Assembly (NCBI RefSeq): GCF_029784155.1 | Contig: NC_073693.1 | Span: forward strand, 150,724,843-150,788,842 | Direction: 5' to 3' | Origin: Uranotaenia lowii | Taxonomy: Eukaryota > Arthropoda > Insecta > Diptera > Culicidae | DNA: 64,000 nt | In this document: piece after piece, positions 56,486-64,000 of the stretch | Position numbering within the stretch: the first letter of the stretch is position 1 | How the letters are laid out: every line of letters starts with the position of its first letter | Translations under genes and position numbers: made by a program | The notes under the pieces: model-generated | Seen by the model: the letters and a program-made list of their open reading frames with translations, nothing else | What the model was told of the DNA's origin: nothing | Databases searched by the model: none

Positions 56486-58368
56486 GGTGGAGTAAAAGTA
56501 CGAGTCGGGTAAAATTACGTTTTGAAATTATCACAATCCGAGAACAGAAAAATTCAAAACTCTGGCGTGGATTGATAGTTATTTGGGATGCCTTCATCCA
56601 GACAAAAAAAAATTTTGGAAAAATTGAAAATACTCCGAAAAATGAGGTGAAGCAGCTTTTTTGCCGAAATGATGTAATATTTAAAATAACGGCAAACATG
56701 TTTGAGCAATCAAAATTCTGGCTTTCAATGAAAGTCTCCATGTTTCTTTTTAGTTGTTTTCAACCACTAGCAAATGCCGAAGAAAGAATTTCATTAATAT
56801 GTTTCTGTTTTGCACACTAAACTGTGAATCACAAGAAACCTTGAAGGGGCAAAAGTACGAACTGCAAATGGGGCAAAAGTACGAATGAGATACAGGGTCT
56901 ACTGAAGTAAATCTGAACGAAAAGTTTTAATTTCTTTCTAAAATTCACTGGGAAGATCAGCGCATATTTTTGTTCCTACAAAGACTTGCTCACGCGAAAA
57001 CTTGCTCAAATACGATGAGAACTGGATTTCGTAAACCTGTTGACTCCAAATCCGCGCAGGTTGTTCGCTCATGTATAGGATTTGTATCCGAAGCGGACTG
57101 AAAAGTAAGCAAAAATTAATACTAAATAATTCTCCTCTTGACTTCATCCTAAATTGGTTTTTTAGAAAAACACCTGCAAAATTTTCTAAAAATAGGATAG
57201 GGGCCGTTCACTAATTACGTAAGCACGATTTTGGAAATTTTCAACCCTCCCTCCCCCCCTGGTAAGACAAAGTAAGATTTTTCGAAACCCCCCCTCCCCC
57301 CCCTAGTAAGATCTTACGTTTTTAATTCTATAAGAAATTGACACGTTTTTTCAAAAACCAGCTTAAAAATATTAAAAATGTGTCATCCATGCTTCAAAGC
57401 AGAGCACTTTTTTAGTAAAACTCAATAATTGCATTTGAAAAGCATAATTTATACAAAACAACAAATGAAACGTCTGAAACGATTATAGAAAACATTAAGT
57501 TTGAAGGACATAGCATGTTTGGGGTTACAATAATCTTCAATAAATTTCCACAATCGAATAAACAATATAAAATTTAAGTTCCGATTTAAAAATAAGTGAA
57601 AGATCAGGTTAGCACAAGGTACCATTAAAATGTTTTGTTTATAACTAAAAATCAACTAAAAAATCTAAAAAAAAATAATTCTGTGCTACTAGAATTGGTG
57701 CGAAAATTACGTTGTTAATTAAGCTGAGATTCACTTCAGCGATAAGCGATAAAGTTTCACGATTTTTTTCGGTAAATAGTTAGTAAAATTTAGAGTTGGT
57801 AGTGGCTTGGTTGGTATCATTGAAAAAAACTGTCTAGAAATTTATTATCTAAAAGTCTTCATATCGATTTTTAAAGACTTCTTCTTGATGAAGTCATTTT
57901 TGAAATAAAATGTTTTCAAATCGTGGTGTCAGAACGCACCATTTCCCTTTTTGTTTCTATAAATTACTCAATAAAAAGATTGTTATGATGAAAAGCGAAT
58001 AGCGACGATCTTTTTAAATGATGTGTTTCAGTGTTTCTGTTGACTTGTTGGTTTGAATTGGTTCTCTATTAATTTTATGGAACCAACAACTTTTTTTTAA
58101 TTATTAAAACAGATTAAAAGATTAATAACAAAACATCAAAAATTACCAACAAATAGGTAGTGAGTAATAAAACTAAAACCTGAGTAATATGGTTTCGTAT
58201 GGCTGTGACGAATTATCAATGTAACATTTCTTACGTAAGATTTTTGGAAACCCCCCCTTCCCCCCTAGTAAGAGATCATAAGCAAATGTGAAAGCCCCCC
58301 ACCCCCCCTATGTGCTTACGTAATTAGTGAACGGCCCCATAGCACTAAGGTCGTATTTTTACCCCACC
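56486..58368. mobile_element. TIR element, GGTGGAGTAAAAGTACGA family
   Basis: 18-bp inverted ends (56486-56503 and 58351-58368, 16 of 18 matching). GGGCAAAAGTACGA-type motifs recur at about 56849, 56872 and 56880. Comparison with the empty site in 16322-17232 places the insertion between TTCGATTATA and TTTTTAAAA. The flanking duplication is not clear. Non-coding apart from short AT-rich frames. Confidence 0.6.
57200..58338. mobile_element. Long-TIR element, GGGGCCGTTCACTAATTACG family
   Basis: 27-bp perfect inverted repeats, GGGGCCGTTCACTAATTACG continuing to TAAGCAC, with ATA on both sides (57197-57199 and 58339-58341). C-rich tracts with GTAAGA lie just inside each end (about 57240-57315 and 58225-58310). 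The middle is AT-rich and non-coding. The innermost and so youngest of the three-layer nest. Confidence 0.75.
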
Positions 58369-58712
58369 AAATATTTTTAAAATCAAACGTTAAAAATCAT
58401 GGTTGAATTGATAAACTAGCATTTGTAAATATTCTGAAGGTGATTTGTATCATTTATGATCAAGAAACCTCGTTAAAACCCTCAGAATAGAGACTGATCA
58501 ATGGCACCCCAAAGTATCAAATTCTTAACAGAGACGAAAACGATTTTTAAATCAAATTTATAGAGGTCTAATAAATTCCTGCATCCATGGTCTACGTTTG
58601 TAGGAGTCCAGTACTGGTTTTAGAAATATAAAACATGCCACATTCCCCTTAACAGAAAAAATAATCGAAATATATTGAAAAAAAGTGATAAATATTACCC
58701 CGGATTACGGTA

Positions 58713-59380
58713 TCTATAAAAGTAGGTATATATAAGATAGGGTTATCATATCCTGCGACACCACAAAGAGTACATTGAAATTATTCATTCAGAAAGTCAG
58801 AAGAATCGTTATTAAAGGGTTAACGTTTTAAAACAAAACTCATCAAAACCCTGATGTTTTTGAAACGCGTGTATATTTTCAAGTGATATATTCACAAAAA
58901 AATCTAGAATGTGTTAGATATTAAACAAAAAATGCGGAAAAATTGCATGAATCAATTTTTTTCAAAGGAGTTTTGGGAAAATCGCTGTTATTTCTTCAGA
59001 TTTGCAAATTCTAAATTTTTTTTTTAAATCTCAATCAATCACAAAAATTTTCCTGCGCCCAATTAACAAGGAAGAAACTTGCAAACTCGTATTGAAATCA
59101 ATAAGGATTCCAAAATTTATTTTTCAAATTTGATGGGCCATAACTTTTATTGTACTCAAAATAACAACTCAAAACATGTACAGTTGTGTTTTTTGAATTG
59201 AGATATTATTATTTCACTGCCATTTTAATTTTTTTTAAAGTCACGCATAAAAGGGTTAAGAATGCCCCCGCTTATCCGAACTCCAGTTTTCTGAGCTCCC
59301 GCTTTATCCCAGCCATCAGGTTGACACAAGATCAATAAATTTATCGAGCTTTGCGCCCGGATGGTATGCAAAAGGATGTA
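58713..59380. other. Spacer
   Basis: AT-rich. A short CCGCTTATCCGAACTCC (59268-59284) recalls the end of the next element and may be a remnant of another copy. Confidence 0.35.
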
Positions 59381-60681
59381 AAGTAGAACCCCGCTTACCC
59401 GAAGTAGTTGGTTGGGGGAGGGTCCAAATCGGATAAGTGATACTTCGGATCAAAAGAAATAGGCATAGACAAACAATAGGGGAGAATGAGGATACTTGAT
59501 CCCTGGGGATACTTGATTCCTTAGCTATATCTCGAAACTGGAATGTCTTACAAAGATCAAATGTTCTAGAAAAATATGCCAAAATGAGCAAAATAACAAT
59601 GCTTGTAGTTTAAAAATTTTAACAAAATAATTGTTTGAGTAATTGAACTTTGTTTGAAAAATTTCACAAAATGTAACTTGAAGATCTTTTTCCATCACTT
59701 TAAAATGTTCCTTACATGGGGAAATTATGAAAAAAATATTTGTTCCAATGTATCAATCGTTCGAGCGTAAAATGAACTTCATAATGCCATATTTTCAAAG
59801 CAATGGAAAACTCTCAACTTTTTTCAGAAAAAGTTTTCTAAAATGTTGATTATGGGTACAATTGATCCCCTAGAGTTGGGTACAATTGATCCCCCTTCCA
59901 AACGGCGTATTCTTCTTCTGAATTGATTGTTATGATTGCTGATTACGAAATTACTAATATTTATCCAAAAACTAATATTTATCAAACAATTGTCTGAAGA
60001 AAAGAGCAAAAATAATTAATTTTCTCTTAATTATAAAAAATTGCGCCTTTAAGTATTCAGTGTAATAAGCGTTGAGACAAAGATATTGAATTTTCTTCTT
60101 ATGTCTGCTATAAATTGTGAAATGAGAACAAACATGACCAAAATAATAAATTAACATTCTATCTTGAGATTTTGTTTGATTTTTATACAAGGATTAGGGC
60201 TTCCTGAATAAAAGATCAAGTCTCCTTCAATAGGGGATCAAGTCTCCCCTAACTTCAAAAAAATCGCAATTTTTTTACTCCCACGAAAATGCTTCTAGTT
60301 CACCAACGGGTTCAAGTTTCGTTCTAATTTTTGGAGCATTGAAACTTGAAGTTACAAGCTGTCAAAAAATGTCAAAGACGGCGAGTTGATAAATTTTTCC
60401 AAAAAGATATGGTGGAAATAAGAAAAGGGGATCAAGTATCCCCACTCTCCCCTACATATGCTCAGGTATTGCATATCATTCAGATGCAAAGCTCGGTTCT
60501 TACATGGATTTTATTTTTCTTTTCAATCGACGTTTCTGGCAAGTTCAGACTTTAAACTTGGCAAAAACGTCAATTAAATAGCTTAGCATATATTGCGATG
60601 ATGATACACATTTTAACATGGATTTAGAATAAAAATGGTGGCTCGGATGACGCGGAAGCTCGGATAAGCGGAGTTCTACTG
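59381..60681. mobile_element. TA element, CAGTAGAACTCCGCTTATCCG family (pogo-like)
   Basis: Left AAGTAGAACCCCGCTTACCC and right inverse of CAGTAGAACTCCGCTTATCC, with TA at 59379-59380 and 60682-60683. CAG-type ends with TA suggest pogo/Tigger relatives. A second TA element (59479-60452) fills most of its interior. Confidence 0.65.
59479..60452. mobile_element. TA element with GGATACTTGATCCC iterons
   Basis: Ends GGGGAGAATGAGGATACTTG and inverse CAAGTATCCCCACTCTCCCC, with TA at 59477-59478 and 60453-60454. Variants of TACTTGATCCC or TACAATTGATCCCC recur inside (59488, 59507, 59855, 59880 and inverted near 60210-60245). 974 bp, non-coding. Confidence 0.75.
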
Positions 60682-60683
60682 TA

Positions 60684-62450
60684 CTGAGATGGCACCGAAA
60701 TATTGGAATTTAATCAAATACTGTTAATTTTTTGAAGGTTATGTAACTTACATGAAAATTATAAATTTTCTATAATGAAATGCTATGACGACTTTGTAGA
60801 TTTTAAATGAAAGATTTTCAATGTTAACAAATTTCAAAATTTTCGGTTGATTAGAATACCAATATTTTTTTTATCTATCTTGATTGCTTATAAAAATTAT
60901 CAGAATCTGAAAATTCTATTCGAGACAAAGCACTAAGCATCGATTAAAATTTGGTTTGAACTACATTGTACTTTAAAAACTAGATTTTTTCTTTTATCAA
61001 ACATATACCTGGTTAAAATGACTCTAATAAAAAAAAACTTATACCTATCACCGATTAATTGTTTTACCGAAATGAAATGACTATCAGAAATTCAATTAAA
61101 ACTCAACCAGACACCAAAGCGACACAATGAAATTCACAGCATCCGAAAACAATCAATTAGCCCGAAATATGTGCCCATATATTTCCGCGAGTGATTTCAA
61201 AGCTCGGGGAAAAACCGAGAATCAGAATCCACCTTGTTGTGTTTCGGGAAAATTATGGTCTCATTGTGAATGCTGTCGACTGCGCCTGAATTGCTACTCC
61301 CCTGTTTGTAGCACGCTGAAAATGGACCACAGACAAGGCTGAACACCATCCAGGGGTTTCCCACATAATAAAACTCGTGATTCGCGGGCGATTGTTGTCA
61401 TCGGGTGCCATCTGTTTGTCGCGCACTGATTGCTACAATTTCGGGAGATTGGAAATGGCAGACCGAGCAGCCAGTGGAAGACAACAGAACAAAAAATCAC
61501 TGCCGTTTTGGGTCCCATTCATGGATTTGTTTGCACAGATTTCTACATTCTAAGGTTGTTAATTTTGAATGAGTGTAAGTCGATTCTAAAAAAAATCAAT
61601 GTTTGTAAATTGGAAAGGATTTAACACTTTTGAATGCATATTGAATTTATGAATGAACTGATTTCAAACTAAACCAAACTTGAAGTCATGAATGAGAACC
61701 ACGAGCCATGCAATACCATTCAATGCATTGTGAATGAGCTCAACTTTGTCAGGGATTCTGTAATCAACAATAACACCATTCCATTTGCATTTGAAGCTAC
61801 GATTCTAGCAACCAGTGAAATTGGTTAGACGAAAAAGCTCCAGAACGAGAGAAAAACCGTCATCGTCGTCGCTTTGATCGTTCCGAAAATCCCCTTGCCA
61901 AACAACGTGAGATGAGAAAGCGCAAATATGTACACATTTTTCGATACATCTTACCCAATCCGAAACGGATGAAGCGTATTAAGGTGAATGATACTGTCTG
62001 TCAGAATGTGGTGGTTCGATAAATGTACATACATAAGTTTGCTTGCTCATTCGCTCCGTTACAGCTGTTCGATATTCATCAATCGCACCCGATATTGCTC
62101 CATTCATGCGGAATCATTGCGCTTTGTGGGTGTCAGCAAATCTCGACTACATAATGGAGGAATGATAAATGTTCCTTGGAATGGTCATGATTATTGGTAC
62201 GAGATCGTCTTGGGTCAGTGAGTCGAAAATTGGATAATCGATATTTATGGGGGAATTATTGACCCGAAATCACTTCAATGTGTTTGGTCTTAGTCAAACT
62301 GCAACTTAATTTATAAACTCCTAGTAAGAGTGGTTTTACGAAATAATTTGACCGTTTTAGTATATAGAGTACAATGTTCCGCACAGTGATTCAGATTCTA
62401 GGAAGAGCATACATAAAAATAAGATTTTTAATGTAAGACTTAATTTTTTT
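60684..62450. other. Unique region, GC-richer at about 61100-62230
   Basis: No repeat partner in the window. Several 60-75 codon frames occur (for example 61127-61342 and 61988-62221), none with a recognised domain. An arginine/lysine-rich stretch without an ATG is open on the plus strand at about 61815-62020. Possibly host non-coding DNA or unrecognised exons. Confidence 0.35.
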
Positions 62451-63670
62451 TTGGCAGCCTCTTCGCGGGATAGGGACCTTAGGCTAACAACCTACTGCTC
62501 CCGATTTATAAAAATGTTTACGGAATCCGAAAGAAATGACCGACCTGGAACTTTGGCGACCACTTTTAGCATGAAAACACGGACACGGATTGGAACATGG
62601 AACGTTTTAATCCTTGCCCAACAAGGCAAGCTGGCTCAACTTGCTAAAGAAGCTAGCCGCCTCATGCTTGAAATTCTGAGACTGAGCAAAGTCCGTAAAC
62701 CTAACACTCGAGAACACAAGGCACAGTCCGGGCAAGTACTGCTTTACTCTGGCATACGAGGAGACCACGCTACTCGCGAACGAGGAGTTGGTTTCCTGTT
62801 GAGAAACGGGCTAGTAAGCTTACAATGGTTCAGTGTTGTGCGCCAACTGACGTTGCCAATTTGCAGGAGAAAGAGCAGTTTTACAGTCAACTGAACAGCA
62901 TGGTTGAGAAAATTTCGCTCCGACAATCAGGACTTCGAGCGCAAAGCAAAAACGAAGAGCTGTTTGTTGAATTTTGTGGCAACCACAACATGGTGATGGT
63001 TGGATCGGTATTCCCCCATCGACCAGCACATAAGGTCACTTGGCTATCCCAAGATGGCCGAACAGAAAATCAAATTGACCACAATCAGCCGAAAATGGAG
63101 ATGGAGCCTTCTTGATGTCCCCAACAAACGAAGCGCAGACATCGCATCTGACCATCACCTCGTGGTTGGCAAGATACGACAGAGAGTTACGCGTGTCCAA
63201 CGGCACGAGGAGAAAGTCGGGTGTCGATACGACGTCCGCCGGTTGGAGAATCCCGAAGTGAAAAGGGCATACGTTGAACAGCTTGAATCCCGAATATCGG
63301 AGCTGCCGACAGACGGAACAGTCGAAGAACAGTGGTGCTGAATCAAGAATGCCTTTATTACGACGAGCCATGGTACGCTCGGTAAAGTTTGTGGAAAAAG
63401 AAGTGAATGGATGTCGGATGAAACTTAAAGGATGGTCGATGATCGGAGAAAGTCGAAAGTCGGAATTTAGCAGGCATGTACCGGGTCAGCCAAACCAGCC
63501 GCCCGCTTACGATATGTGGAGCTGGAAAAGGCAGTTAAACGAGCTTGTAGACGAGACAACAGAGCCTGGACAAACTTCCTAGCCGAAGTGGGAGAAAGAG
63601 CCGCCGCCATTGGACACATCCGATTACTTTATGACATTTCTCGCCGCCTTAGTGGTGCAAGGACTAATGC
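62451..63670 (+). pseudogene. RTE-clade non-LTR retrotransposon, endonuclease region, decayed
   Basis: Plus-strand fragments in order: TRIGTWNVLILAQQGKLAQL and RERGVGFLL (62451-62894 frame), APTDVANLQEKEQFYSQLN and HKVTWLSQDGRTENQIDH (62825-63115 frame), then SADIASDHHLVVGKIR and VQRHEEKVGCRYDVRRLENP (63000-63341 frame) ending in TGA. In-frame pieces then continue (ITTSHGTLGKVCG, ELEKAVKRACRRDNRAW, AAAIGHIRLLYDISRRLSG). This is the APE endonuclease and linker of an RTE-type element. Deletions removed the GDFN block, and there are at least two frameshifts and three stops. The reverse transcriptase is not recognisable after 63670. Confidence 0.75.
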
Positions 63671-64000
63671 AAGAATGTGTTACATTGTATGAGTTTTGAA
63701 AGTAACAACATACGTAGAATGAGAAACACTGATAAGCAGTATACATAATCAAACGAACACTGTACCGCTCAAAGCAACGTACTGAGCATAGCCGCTCTAC
63801 TGCGATGGCATCTACTGTTCTCCGACTGAATTGTCACTCCCAGTTCCGCCCAAAAGCAAGTGCATGATAATCCTCAACTGAATATCACCCATCTAGCAGT
63901 GGATTTCGATTCCGTCAGGCTATCGCAAAAAGAATATTGGTGATCCAACTATTCGCGGACGAGCCGCACAATCAACACGACATCAAGAAATTCGTCTCAC
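63671..64000. other. Unassigned flank at the window end
   Basis: Sequence after the RTE homology. A few degenerate codon-like stretches may belong to the same element, but I cannot support a reverse transcriptase block. Confidence 0.3.

Larger units (their letters stand above)
55884..58710. mobile_element. TA element, CCGTAAAACGGGGTAA family, with two nested elements
   Basis: Ends CCGTAAAACGGGGTAACTTT and inverse ATTACCCCGGATTACGG, with TA at 55882-55883 and 58711-58712. Its arms match 16322-17232 in inverse orientation on either side of a 1.9 kb insertion (56486-58368), which itself contains 57200-58338. Non-coding. Confidence 0.75.

Noticed and set aside
61815..62020. Arg/Lys-rich open stretch on the plus strand
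   Set aside because: No start codon, no clear acceptor, no recognised domain; noted only as part of a unique region.
63671..64000. Reverse transcriptase domain of the RTE element
   Set aside because: No RT motif (such as YADD or the PGPDG block) is visible before the window ends.

Overview
This is eukaryotic, AT-rich, intergenic or intronic DNA almost wholly built from transposable elements. I see no complete host gene. The organism is most likely a dipteran insect, probably a mosquito. The grounds are an RTE-clade and an L1/Tx1-like non-LTR retrotransposon, tRNA-derived SINEs, very many small terminal-inverted-repeat (TIR) elements with TA duplications, and two adjacent candidate introns of 60 and 77 bp. 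The species call is inference.

Layout. 1-8.9 kb: a Helitron 3' end, a TTAA-flanked TIR element, a degenerate CCGGGC-rich element carrying two younger insertions, and a TA-flanked element (3890-4934) that contains a spliced, gene-like reading frame. 8.95-14.1 kb: an old element split by a 2 kb palindromic piggyBac-like element and by a 2.8 kb TA element, which itself holds a Helitron tail and another piggyBac-like element. 14.1-21 kb: Helitron internal repeats and tail, small TIR elements, a 12-bp minisatellite. 21-24.1 kb: second copy of the 2.8 kb TA element with a different insertion. 24.5-27.1 kb: a very young non-autonomous LTR retrotransposon on the minus strand with LTRs identical by eye, a CTAGG duplication and an internal 37-bp satellite. 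28.4-29 kb: a hAT transposase pseudogene. 29.3-36.1 kb: TIR elements and an 82-bp minisatellite. 37.6-45 kb: an L1/Tx1-like retrotransposon (minus strand) broken by a 2.9 kb piggyBac-like element. 45-46.6 kb: a truncated second non-LTR reverse transcriptase with a SINE inside it. 46.7-62.4 kb: more TIR elements, including a three-deep nest at 55.9-58.7 kb. 62.45 kb to the end: a decayed RTE-type retrotransposon.

How the parts relate. Nearly every DNA element here is non-autonomous and would depend on transposases encoded elsewhere. Three different TTAA-flanked elements share a subterminal palindrome of the form GTCA-(A/T)3-TGAC, at spacings that match the asymmetric end layout of piggyBac. 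The nesting order gives a relative chronology: the CCGGGC, CCCAGCAAACAT and retrotransposon copies are oldest, and the LTR element, SINE and several TA elements are youngest.

Limits: boundaries were read by eye from inverted repeats and flanking duplications. No database search was possible, so superfamily names rest on TIR and duplication signatures or on recognisable protein motifs.
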